DNA from: an uncultured Alphaproteobacteria bacterium
Lineage (GTDB): Bacteria; Pseudomonadota; Alphaproteobacteria; Caulobacterales; Caulobacteraceae
Reading direction: 5' to 3'
Length of the DNA: 64,000 nt
Assembly (NCBI GenBank): GCA_937920085.1
Contig: CALETE010000080.1
Span: 217,851 to 281,850, forward strand
Part shown: positions 17,225 to 24,765 of the stretch, in pieces
Position numbering within the stretch: position 1 is the first letter of the stretch
Layout of the letters: each line of letters opens with the position of its first letter
Notes under the pieces: generated by a model
Told to the model about the DNA's origin: nothing
Databases searched by the model: none
What the model saw: only the letters and a program-made list of their open reading frames with translations
Program-made: the position numbers and the translations under genes

Positions 17225-17406
17225 CGAAAATCTCCTAGGTTGACATTGCCCCATGATGACACAGGGTCTGACCAGGAGAATTTCGCGGCTTGCGGCAATT
17301 CTGAAACAGTTGGGACACGTCCGCAGCGAGGGCTAATCTGAAGGAGTGATCCTGATCTGCCCAGCCAATCTGGCTAGGCTCTAGGGTCAGCTATCGGATT
17401 GAGACG

Positions 17407-17431
17407 GGCTCCCAAAGTGCAAATGGGAGCC
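17407..17431 (-). terminator. Hairpin downstream of the receiver/helical-protein operon
   Basis: GGCTCCCA (17407-17414) and TGGGAGCC (17424-17431) are perfect 8-base arms with a 9-base loop, 43 bases past the stop of the 164-residue gene. No T-run follows, so factor-independent termination is uncertain. Confidence 0.45.
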
Positions 17432-17473
17432 GCCTTATCTCGTGGAGCCGTCCCGGCCTTAGGCTGCGGAGGT

Positions 17474-17968
17474 CTAAGTTGATATGGCGGCGGGCGGCGT
17501 GCGCCGGAACCTCTCACTTACCTTGTGCAGGCCAACGAGGATCGCCTTGGCACCTTCGCTGTCACGGGCAGACTCAGAATTCAAAAGTAAACGAAAGGCG
17601 CTTAGGTGAATGGTTATGGCCTGATGATCCCAAATGCCGTGCGTTTTGAAATGATCAATCAAGTCAGCAAGGCTGACGAGCATCTCATCCAAGGATGTCA
17701 TACCGCAGGCAGAAGGCACCCCAATTGAAGCGCTAATCAGACCATAGAGCGCGTCCGTGCCCCCCTGATCATCAGCACCTTTGACCGCTGCGGACAAAAC
17801 CTCTGCTTTTGCAAGAATCTCTGAAAGCTCAGAGAGGAAGTCACCACGAAGGCTGTCTATGCCTTTGCTTGCATCCTTGACAGCTTGCTCAACCGCCTTG
17901 CCGCCAGCGGAGCGAATGAGTTTTCCGAGACGATTTTCAGGAACATGAAATCTGACAACGCCGGTCAT
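17474..17968 (-). CDS. Helical hypothetical protein coupled to a receiver gene
   Basis: 164 residues, no signal peptide, predicted mostly alpha-helical; family not recognised. Its start (ATG 17968) overlaps the stop of the receiver gene by four bases, so the two are co-translated and probably act together. The segment WDHQAITIHLSAFRLLLN (about residues 118-135) carries two His on an amphipathic helix; its size and fold class would suit a phosphotransfer (HPt-like) or receiver-binding adaptor, but it lacks the HxLKG motif of classical HPt domains. The partner role is inferred from coupling only. Confidence 0.75.
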   Translation of the reverse strand: MTGVVRFHVPENRLGKLIRSAGGKAVEQAVKDASKGIDSLRGDFLSELSEILAKAEVLSAAVKGADDQGGTDALYGLISASIGVPSACGMTSLDEMLVSLADLIDHFKTHGIWDHQAITIHLSAFRLLLNSESARDSEGAKAILVGLHKVSERFRRTPPAAIST

Positions 17969-18567
17969 TGGGCTACCTTTTGCGCCTGAACATTAGTCTC
18001 GATCACGCCTTGCTCCATACTTGTCGCTTCCGCCTCTTCTACTGCTATCGACGTGTCATCACGGCGACGCCCTTCTAGCTCCTTGGGAACCCCAACATTC
18101 TTAAATCGACGGTCGGGACCGACATAGGTATCGCTCTCGAGGAATTTGCGGCCCTCCTTCGCGATCCAGATGATCCGCTCCAGGACGATGAGGGGCGTGA
18201 GGGGCTTTGCGATGATAAAGTGGGCACCGCAGTCGCGGGCCTCTAACACAGAATTCTGGGCCGTATGGCCAGACGTCAGCAGGACAGGGGCATAGCAATT
18301 TGGTTCAATGCCACTGCGGCGAAGCCAACTCACAAACTTAGTGCCCGTCGTAGAGGGACCGGTTGCATCTACAATGATCAGATCAAAGTGGGTCTTAGTG
18401 ATCTCGTCTTCTGCCTTGGCGATATCAGTGCATCGGGTAAAATGTTTGGCACCGAAACCGGTCAAGACCTGAATCAAAATGTTCAGGCTCAAAGGGTTTT
18501 CGTCCAGCAGCATGACCGAAGCATGCTCGAAATTGAACTTCGCCTTCAAATCTGGGGATCTAACCAT
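17965..18567 (-). CDS. CheY-like response regulator with basic GRRRDD tail
   Basis: 200 residues. Receiver domain about 15-135: acidic Asp22-Glu23 (VMLLDENPLSLN), phosphoacceptor Asp67 (LIIVDATGP) and Lys in IIAKPLTP. After it comes a short conserved-looking tail, YVGPDRRFK and EGRRRDD, seen in several alphaproteobacterial receiver proteins, then an acidic, low-complexity end. No DNA-binding domain. It is followed by the coupled 164-residue helical gene. ATG 18567 has no strong ribosome site. Signal transduction by protein-protein contact, in the manner of chemotaxis CheY relatives, is likely. Confidence 0.85.
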   Translation of the reverse strand: MVRSPDLKAKFNFEHASVMLLDENPLSLNILIQVLTGFGAKHFTRCTDIAKAEDEITKTHFDLIIVDATGPSTTGTKFVSWLRRSGIEPNCYAPVLLTSGHTAQNSVLEARDCGAHFIIAKPLTPLIVLERIIWIAKEGRKFLESDTYVGPDRRFKNVGVPKELEGRRRDDTSIAVEEAEATSMEQGVIETNVQAQKVAQ

Positions 18568-18715
18568 CTTAGCGCTATGCGTCCCAGGTTCTCAGTGCCT
18601 CTGAGAATAATCTTTGGTGCGCCATGTGTTCGGCGCTGTTGGGGCACTATCAGGCAGCGATATTAATAAGACCCTTCTTCGAGATGAATTTGCCGACAGT
18701 ATGGTTACTCTGAAC

Positions 18716-20251
18716 TTAAGGCCTTGACCTAAGGTATATTGGATTTCCCAATAGGATCAGACTACCCTGAGCTGTGCGGATATCAAATCGAACCCAGCTT
18801 GGCCTCTCTGCAATGGATAGGGTAACCTCGATCTCTTCGGCGGTAGCAGGCCAGTTTTTTTGACCAAGGTCACCAGCTGCACTTCCCCGCACCGAAACGA
18901 CCGCGCCTTCGGGAAGGCCTTTAGCGACGGTTTTTACCGTGATTTTTTCGCCCGGATGCCCAATCAAGGTTCCGCCCATCTCGACGATTTGAGCGCCCAA
19001 ACGGGCCTGAACCTCTAGCCTTGGGCTGGGCAATCCAAGAACATCTATGAAGACCCGCCCCTGGCGAATGCTTTTTAGAATCTCTGACTGAGACAAGGCG
19101 GTGGCATGTACATACGTGGTCGGACGACCAAGGGTGCCCGGCTTTTCGGTGGCAAGGTCGGGATCGTGGTTGTCGGAGCCGCCAACCGCGGTGATGCGAT
19201 AACCTTGGTCAAGAAGTCCCTCCCAGAAGGGAATTCCCGACATAGGTCCCTCGGCCCCAAGCGTTGCCAGCGACCCTCCGTTTACGACCTCAATCGCATC
19301 AACCTTCGACCAGTCTGTTTTGGCAGTCCAACCGCAGCCCATACAGGCCTCCCCCGAAGGCAGCACGGGATGATTTATGGAAACCAAACCCTGGGCGGCA
19401 TGAACCTGGTTCTCGATCGCCTCAAACGTCTTAGCGCGCGGCGTTCCCAGCTGGAAGTCGAGGGCCTGAGTGGGACCCCAGACATTGGCGTGCCCCTGGA
19501 AGGTAGTTATTTCGCGGCCAGGAAGCACCAAGAGGTCGTCGAAATAGGGGGCTAACTCGGCCAATGCTTGATTTTGAGAGGTCGTATTGTGGTCTGTGAC
19601 GGAGATAAAATCCAGGTGACGGCCTCTTGCGGCCTCTAAGGTCTTGAACACCGGACAGGGCACGCGCCGCCCTTGAACGGAGAGGCAACTGCCGTCTGAG
19701 TGTGCGGTGTGGGCGTGGAGATCTCCGCGAAACCATCGTGGGTCTGCCTGGGGCGCAGGGGCGACAAACCCCGGAAACGGGGTTGCAGAGGGATCGAACC
19801 AAATCCTTGCTGTGTAGGTCGCCTGACTCGTTTTTCGGATATTGGGGACCCCGATGATCAGGTGCCACTGACCACTGAGAATGGGGCCTGACAGATAGGA
19901 TGGGGTTGCATTGGTGGCTTCGACCACCACCCGATCCTTGTTGCCACCGCTCCACCCGCGAAAGCGCTCGGGATCTCTTAAGCCAATGTCGAGGGTGGTT
20001 CGCTGCGCCTTGCCGGTATATTCAAACGCCACCATCAAGCGCTCGGTACCTTTGGGAACCTTAAAGGATACCTCTCGGTATTTTTGATGATCCATCTGGC
20101 TCATCGTGCCGCTTAACACCAAGTCCGGTGCCCGCTCTGGGATAGGGGTCTGGGCTTGCGCCGGGCAAGCTGGCGCGATGACTCCCAGCAATAAGAGCAG
20201 GCTTGCGAAAGCACGAAGCCAAGACATGCCATTTCGTAGGCCAGCGACCAT
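18716..20251 (-). CDS. Exported PHP-domain metallohydrolase, CehA/McbA family
   Basis: 511 residues from ATG 20251 (GGA at 7-9 bases); a second ATG at 20227 is also possible. Signal peptide (SWLRAFASLLLLLGVIAPAC, then PAQAQ). Residues about 45-180 form a beta-sandwich; 185-420 the PHP-type phosphoesterase domain with metal motifs GDLHAHTAHSDG, SVTDHN, INHP and GGSDNHD. CehA/McbA enzymes include carbaryl hydrolase, but most relatives are uncharacterised phosphoesterases or amidohydrolases, so substrate is unknown. It is divergent from the TadG-like gene across 311 bases. Confidence 0.87.
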   Translation of the reverse strand: MVAGLRNGMSWLRAFASLLLLLGVIAPACPAQAQTPIPERAPDLVLSGTMSQMDHQKYREVSFKVPKGTERLMVAFEYTGKAQRTTLDIGLRDPERFRGWSGGNKDRVVVEATNATPSYLSGPILSGQWHLIIGVPNIRKTSQATYTARIWFDPSATPFPGFVAPAPQADPRWFRGDLHAHTAHSDGSCLSVQGRRVPCPVFKTLEAARGRHLDFISVTDHNTTSQNQALAELAPYFDDLLVLPGREITTFQGHANVWGPTQALDFQLGTPRAKTFEAIENQVHAAQGLVSINHPVLPSGEACMGCGWTAKTDWSKVDAIEVVNGGSLATLGAEGPMSGIPFWEGLLDQGYRITAVGGSDNHDPDLATEKPGTLGRPTTYVHATALSQSEILKSIRQGRVFIDVLGLPSPRLEVQARLGAQIVEMGGTLIGHPGEKITVKTVAKGLPEGAVVSVRGSAAGDLGQKNWPATAEEIEVTLSIAERPSWVRFDIRTAQGSLILLGNPIYLRSRP

Positions 20252-20352
20252 TATGATTTCCGTTGTTTTGCCCTGGAGCAGCGCGTCCTGACGGACGCCG
20301 CAGCCCCGTACACGGCTTCGCAAATTTAACAGGGGCATTCTGGATGATCTAG

Positions 20353-20380
20353 CACCTAGGATTTGTGACAATCACCTAGG
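20353..20380. promoter_or_regulatory. Tandem CACCTAGG direct repeat
   Basis: Two identical octamers spaced 20 bases centre to centre, between divergent promoters. Candidate regulator site, 183-210 bases upstream of the TadG-like start and about 100 bases upstream of the PHP hydrolase start. Confidence 0.3.
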
Positions 20381-20472
20381 TTTCATGGCCAAACACCCAT
20401 CTTGGCAGCTAATTATACGCCCGGGGGCTCATCTTTCAGACCGTCACAGACAAAGCCGACCCTGTGTCATCA

Positions 20473-20484
20473 ATCCTTAAGGAT
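20473..20484. promoter_or_regulatory. Palindrome ATCCTTAAGGAT upstream of the TadG-like gene
   Basis: Perfect 12-base palindrome, 79 bases before the TadG-like start. Candidate operator; unsupported by any second copy in the window. Confidence 0.25.
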
Positions 20485-20562
20485 GATCCTTCACGCCGCC
20501 TCAACTTCGGTCCGGCCTTATAATAACGAGATTCAAACCGTCTCTGAAGCTTAGTTATTTCA

Positions 20563-22080
20563 ATGATCCCTCTTCGGACCCTGGCCAAGTGGCGCGATAG
20601 CCTATGCGCGAGCATGACGGGTTTTCGTAATGCCACAGGTGGATCGATTGCTTTGACCTACGCGATCATGGGCGTGGCGATCGTCGGCATGGCCTTCACA
20701 GGGGTGGACATGACGCGCTTGGCGATGGCCCGCTCAAAGTTACAAGATAGTCTTGATTCCGCGACCTTGGCAGCGGGCGCCACGGCGACAACCGACACCA
20801 CAGCGATCAACGCGGCGGGCAAAAAGTACCTTTCCGCAGCCCTGGCCCAAGAAACAATGCTTCTGAAGCTCGACTCAAGTTTCTCCCTTACCTCCAAAAC
20901 CGTGAAGGGCGCAGCATCTGCTGAGGTAAAGCCTATCGTGCTGGGCTTGTTCACCGGAAGCAATATCAAGATCACCGCTCACACTGAGGTCCTGCGCCGA
21001 CAGGACATGACCGTCGAACTGGCACTGGTCCTGGATACAACTGGCTCTATGGCCGGCACGAAGATGACCACCCTAAAGGCGGCGGCGACGGACCTGGTTA
21101 AAACCGTGCTGGGGGGCGCAAACGGAGACAAGGTCAAGATCGGCATCGTGCCCTTCGCCCAGCATGTGAATTTGGGAATCCCGTCGCGCAATGAGCCGTG
21201 GGCCGACGTACCCGCCGATGTCCATTTGTATCACCCCTCATCCTACATGCCCTCGTGCACCAAACAGCAATGCACGACGTCGCAGGTTCCCTGTCAGATT
21301 GCTGATTATGCGCCGAGCACCTGCACGGGCGTCAGCGACGGCGTTCCCTATAGCTATGCCTGCCAGGTCAAGACGGGATCACACCTAGGGGTCTGCAACG
21401 TGTCTTCAAATTGTAAGACTGTTCCGTTGAGCCCCTGCCCTGGGCCGGTCAACAATTCCTGGTGGGAGGAGTCGCATTTTCATGGCTGCTACGGATCTCC
21501 CGCCTATCCAGACAATGTCAGCGACAGCAATTCGAACCGGAAGTATCCAGGCCTAATGGACCTAACCTGCTCTGCAGAGGTCCAGACCTTAACAACGAAT
21601 TCTGGCTCTCTCCAGGCCACCATAAACAGTCTTAACGCCAGTGGAGAGACCTATATCCCCGCGGGTCTTGCATGGGGCTTCAACATGTTGACGTCGACTC
21701 AACCCCTGACGGATGCCCTGCCCTACGACACACACGGCCCCAATCTCAATCCGCGGAAAATCATTGTTCTGATGACGGACGGTGCGAACACCAAACAAAT
21801 GAATCATGGCGCCGGGGCCAGAGGCATCCACAATATCGCGGCCAATCCAGCCCCAGAGGCGAATACGTATACGACGGAATTATGCAATAATATCAAAGCT
21901 AGAGGCATAGAGGTCTATACAGTGGCCTTTGATATCCAGAACAACCCCTCGGCAAAGACCCTTGTGCAGTCCTGTGCAACCGACAGCAGCCACTTTTTTG
22001 ATGCGTCAAACTCTGCGGCGCTATTGGACGCCTTCAGACAGATTACAAAGTCGATCCAAAGCCTACAAATTTCCCACTAG
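20563..22080 (+). CDS. TadG-like pilus-assembly protein with VWA domain and cysteine-rich insert
   Basis: 505 residues. Residues about 22-55 (GFRNATGGSIALTYAIMGVA and the helix after it) are the TadE/TadG prepilin-like N-terminal membrane segment. From about 150 follows a von Willebrand A domain with MIDAS motif LDTTGSM, the T of the second loop, and IVLMTDGANT. Between about 225 and 320 an insert carries at least nine cysteines (SCTKQQC, VPCQIA, STCTG, YACQVK, GVCNVSSNCK, SPCPGP, FHGCYG), probably disulphide-bonded outside the membrane. TadG proteins are anchored in the inner membrane and contribute to Flp pilus and surface adhesion. No tad cluster is nearby, so it is an orphan copy. Its stop overlaps the convergent PIG-L gene by 18 bases. 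Confidence 0.88.
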   Translation: MIPLRTLAKWRDSLCASMTGFRNATGGSIALTYAIMGVAIVGMAFTGVDMTRLAMARSKLQDSLDSATLAAGATATTDTTAINAAGKKYLSAALAQETMLLKLDSSFSLTSKTVKGAASAEVKPIVLGLFTGSNIKITAHTEVLRRQDMTVELALVLDTTGSMAGTKMTTLKAAATDLVKTVLGGANGDKVKIGIVPFAQHVNLGIPSRNEPWADVPADVHLYHPSSYMPSCTKQQCTTSQVPCQIADYAPSTCTGVSDGVPYSYACQVKTGSHLGVCNVSSNCKTVPLSPCPGPVNNSWWEESHFHGCYGSPAYPDNVSDSNSNRKYPGLMDLTCSAEVQTLTTNSGSLQATINSLNASGETYIPAGLAWGFNMLTSTQPLTDALPYDTHGPNLNPRKIIVLMTDGANTKQMNHGAGARGIHNIAANPAPEANTYTTELCNNIKARGIEVYTVAFDIQNNPSAKTLVQSCATDSSHFFDASNSAALLDAFRQITKSIQSLQISH

Positions 22081-22842
22081 ATTTGGGACGAGAAGGGCCT
22101 CGCCTAGGAGGTCCTGAAGGCGAGGCGTCGCCGGATAGGGATGGTGGCGATACTGGCGGAAGCCTTCGGCGAATTCCACAGAAAATAGCCGTCCCTGACG
22201 ACGGGTCCATTTTTCCAACGCGGCCTGATGATTGGCGATTCCGTGCTGGCGCGCCACCCATTCGTCCTGGCTGACATGGGCAGCCAACATGGACTGCTTG
22301 ATCGAAAACGTCGTCGATACATCTGCCCCAAACTCTGGCGCCACCTTGCGGCCTTCGCGGTCACGGCCGCCAATAGGGTCCATGAAATAAAGGTGGGGGA
22401 TGGTCCCTAGGGCCTCGGCCTCGCCGGTCTTATAGTTTGGGACCGAGGCCGCAAAACAGGCGTCGCGCACCAGCTGGCTGATGGCTTCGTGGTCGGGATG
22501 GTAGTCAGCCGGCGAAGCGGTTAGGACGATGTCAGCTCTAGATTGGCGGATAACCTCTGTCACCGCGCGACGGGCGGCATCATTATTGAAGACCCCAAGG
22601 TCGGGAAGGCCCGCGCAGGCGTAGTCAGCGCCGATAAGGGCAGCTGCAGTACTGGCCTCGGCCTTTCGAATTCGGGCCGTTTCATCAGGACTGGTGATAT
22701 CAGATCCGCCCTCGCCCGCCGTTGCTGTGGCACAGATCACCTGGGCACCTTGGGCCGACAATAGGGCGAGGGTACCTGCGCACAGGGTCTCAATATCGTC
22801 TGGGTGGGCGTGAAAGGCTAAAATCCGTACTGGTCTTGTCAT
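22063..22842 (-). CDS. PIG-L family deacetylase
   Basis: 259 residues from ATG 22842 (GGGGG upstream; the frame continues 36 bases further). LmbE/PIG-L fold with zinc motif AHPDD near the N-terminus (FHAHPDDIE) and the distal His in YHPDHEA. The family removes acetyl groups from N-acetylglucosamine-type sugars, as in GlcNAc-PI, mycothiol and bacillithiol synthesis or antibiotic maturation. No partner genes hint at the substrate. It converges with the TadG-like gene, whose last codons it overlaps. Confidence 0.9.
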   Translation of the reverse strand: MTRPVRILAFHAHPDDIETLCAGTLALLSAQGAQVICATATAGEGGSDITSPDETARIRKAEASTAAALIGADYACAGLPDLGVFNNDAARRAVTEVIRQSRADIVLTASPADYHPDHEAISQLVRDACFAASVPNYKTGEAEALGTIPHLYFMDPIGGRDREGRKVAPEFGADVSTTFSIKQSMLAAHVSQDEWVARQHGIANHQAALEKWTRRQGRLFSVEFAEGFRQYRHHPYPATPRLQDLLGEALLVPNLVGNL

Positions 22843-22910
22843 GACGAACTGCCCCCTAACCCTTGCCATATCCGCCAAGGCAGATGACCTCAGGCTGTCG
22901 GCGAAATCGT

Positions 22911-22961
22911 CCTAGAGCATGTGCCGATGGGTTGGAACCGCTTATCGGAACATGCTCTAGG
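22911..22961. repeat. Palindromic intergenic repeat (CCTAGAGCATGT family)
   Basis: Arms CCTAGAGCATGTGCCGAT (22911-22928) and ATCGGAACATGCTCTAGG (22944-22961) are complementary over 18 bases with one mismatch, around a 15-base spacer that contains GGTT-GG-AACC. It lies between the PIG-L start and the thiolase stop. Sequences of this look (GAGCATG ... CATGCTC) are repeated in many alphaproteobacterial genomes, so I regard it as a dispersed palindromic repeat; it could also terminate the thiolase transcript. Confidence 0.7.
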
Positions 22962-23019
22962 CTTTGGAAGGCGAGCCAATATTTCGGCTCTAACCAAGGT
23001 CGTCAGATCGACGAGGGCT

Positions 23020-24159
23020 CTAGCTCTCGTTTGTGAAGATCACTGTCCCGCTGGCCGCAAACATGCCGCCAACCCCATGGGACACACTGATCTTGGCCCC
23101 GTCGATTTGTGCGGCCGCGGTTCCGCGCATCTGACGCACGCTCTCTTGCAGAGCGTACATGCCGTACATGCCAGAGTGCATATAGGACAGACCGCCCCCA
23201 TTGGTGTTCAGCGGCAGCTTGCCACCAATTGCGGTATTACGCTCATTGATGAAGTCCTTGGCTTCTCCAGGCTTCACGAAGCCCAGATCCTCCAGACCGT
23301 AGAGTGGCAGGTGGGCAAAGGCATCGTAGATCATCAAGTGATCCACGTCGGCGTGCGTGATTCCCGATTCATCAAAGGCCTTCTTGCCCGAAACCCGGAA
23401 GGCCTTGGACGAGGTGAAGTCCTCCATCTGGCTGACCATGGGGGTCTCCACGCTTTCGCCGGTGCCCAGAATGTAGACAGGCTTCTGCGGGAAATCCTTG
23501 GCCCGCTCGGCGCTGGTCAGGATCAGAGCGCCACCGCCATCGGTGACAAGGCAGCACATCAGCATGCGGAAGGGCCAGGCGATCATTGGCGAGTTCAGCA
23601 CATCATCAACCGTGATCGGATCCTTGAAGCTGGCCCTGGGATTCTTCGCTGCCCATTCACGCTGGATCACTGCGACATTGGCAAGATCTGCCTCGCTCAC
23701 CCCATAGGTCTTCATGTAGCGAAGCACAGGGATGGTGAACATGGTCGGTGGGCTGGTCACGCCATAGGGCATTTCGAACTGCCCCATCAGGCTGGACGGC
23801 GCCCGGCCAAACCCTCCCGCGCCAACCCTGGAGCGGCCCGACTCGCCGTGGGTGATGAGGACGGTCTTGCAGAGGCCCTCATTGATCGCCGCGGCCGCGT
23901 GGCGGACGTGCAGCATAAAGGAACAGCCGCCGACGCTGGTGCCATCGGCATAGGTCGGGGTAATGCCCAGATAGTGCGCCAATTCCACAGGGCTGATCCC
24001 TGCCGTTGCGACCCCATCAATGTCAGAGGGCTTAAGACCCGCATCCTTCATGGCGTTCAGGGCGGCATCGGCATGCAGGCCAATGACGGAGACGTCCGGA
24101 ATCTTGCCAAGACGGGTGGTTTCGGCGGCCCCAACGACCGCAATGCTCTTAGGTTTCAT
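23020..24159 (-). CDS. Thiolase-family protein (SCP-x/lipid-transfer type)
   Basis: 379 residues. Thiolase fold with the nucleophile Cys in SVGGCSFMLHVRHAAAAI, NTNGGGLSYMHSG with the active-site His, and the C-terminal SHGVGGMF region. This subfamily lacks the classical C-terminal CGGxG cysteine and is close to the SCP-x / steroid side-chain thiolases, which act as aldolases or thiolases on branched or steroid CoA esters. It follows a DUF35 zinc-ribbon gene by 13 bases; DUF35 proteins form complexes with such thiolases or aldolases, which strengthens the assignment. Confidence 0.88.
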   Translation of the reverse strand: MKPKSIAVVGAAETTRLGKIPDVSVIGLHADAALNAMKDAGLKPSDIDGVATAGISPVELAHYLGITPTYADGTSVGGCSFMLHVRHAAAAINEGLCKTVLITHGESGRSRVGAGGFGRAPSSLMGQFEMPYGVTSPPTMFTIPVLRYMKTYGVSEADLANVAVIQREWAAKNPRASFKDPITVDDVLNSPMIAWPFRMLMCCLVTDGGGALILTSAERAKDFPQKPVYILGTGESVETPMVSQMEDFTSSKAFRVSGKKAFDESGITHADVDHLMIYDAFAHLPLYGLEDLGFVKPGEAKDFINERNTAIGGKLPLNTNGGGLSYMHSGMYGMYALQESVRQMRGTAAAQIDGAKISVSHGVGGMFAASGTVIFTNES

Positions 24160-24172
24160 AGGTCTATTCCCC

Positions 24173-24577
24173 TCAGCCCTTGGCCGGTTCGAACAAAGGC
24201 AAAGAAATTTCGTCGGTCTGCTTAGCGAAATGGACCTGCATGGGCATGTCTAGAACCAAGGCTTCTGGCGTCTGCGGGCAGCCGACAATATTGGTCATCA
24301 TGCGCGGACCTTCATCCAGCTGAACCACCGCAATGGCATAGGGCTCGGTTCCCATATCGGGACGGGGGCGATGATTGATGACGTAGGAATAGAGGATCGC
24401 CTTGCCACTGGCCTTGTAGACCTCGACCTCACGGCTTGCACATTTCGGACAGAAGGCCCGCGGCGGAAAATAGGTGTGTTTGCAGTCCGTACAGCGCTGC
24501 AACCGCAACTCGCCGTCTCGGCATCCCTCCCAGAAATGCCGGGTCTCCGGCGTGGGTTCAGGCAGCATTCGAGCCAT
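24173..24577 (-). CDS. Zn-ribbon OB-fold protein (DUF35), thiolase partner
   Basis: 134 residues. An N-terminal helix (residues 8-20, ETRHFWEGCRDGEL), a rubredoxin-like zinc ribbon with four Cys (RCTDCKHTYFPPRAFCPKC), then an OB-fold (about 55-120). DUF35 proteins bind acyl-CoA and associate with thiolases or aldolases, as in ChsH2-Ltp2 of steroid degradation. First gene of a two-gene operon with the thiolase; ATG 24577 has a weak site (GGGA). An inverted repeat (24612-24627) lies 35 bases upstream. Confidence 0.9.
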   Translation of the reverse strand: MARMLPEPTPETRHFWEGCRDGELRLQRCTDCKHTYFPPRAFCPKCASREVEVYKASGKAILYSYVINHRPRPDMGTEPYAIAVVQLDEGPRMMTNIVGCPQTPEALVLDMPMQVHFAKQTDEISLPLFEPAKG

Positions 24578-24611
24578 TTTGAAATTCGTCCCTAATTAAA
24601 AATGCATTTTG

Positions 24612-24627
24612 GCGTCAGCTTTGACGC
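24612..24627. promoter_or_regulatory. Inverted repeat GCGTCA-N4-TGACGC upstream of DUF35/thiolase operon
   Basis: Six-base perfect arms with a 4-base spacer, 35-50 bases upstream of the DUF35 start, a typical position for a TetR-type operator. No TetR gene is nearby. Operator role is inference. Confidence 0.4.
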
Positions 24628-24765
24628 AAGGACCAGCAAAGCCGAGGCAGAGCCCCTTGTCGATACTCTGAGCGTCGAATTATGACGTCGAAGGCGCTTG
24701 TAGCCTAATTCCAAGGATAAAGGCCCTGCGTCAGGGTCGCCCGAACCGTTATAAAATACGCCGCA

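Larger units (their letters stand above)
20252..20562. other. 311-base divergent intergenic region with paired repeats
   Basis: No gene is seen. It holds two direct CACCTAGG copies exactly 20 bases apart (20353-20360 and 20373-20380) and a 12-base palindrome ATCCTTAAGGAT (20473-20484). Two helical turns between the direct copies would suit a dimer of dimers or an activator site for one of the divergent genes. Function is not established. Confidence 0.4.

Noticed and set aside
22921..24225. Long open frame (434 residues) on the plus strand opposite the thiolase and DUF35 genes
   Set aside because: Composition (His/Gly/Arg-rich, no fold) is that of an antisense shadow in high-GC DNA; the minus-strand genes have clear motifs.
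24596..24610. CtrA-like TTAA-N7-TTTT near the DUF35 start
   Set aside because: Second half-site is degenerate; not convincing compared with 4091-4105.
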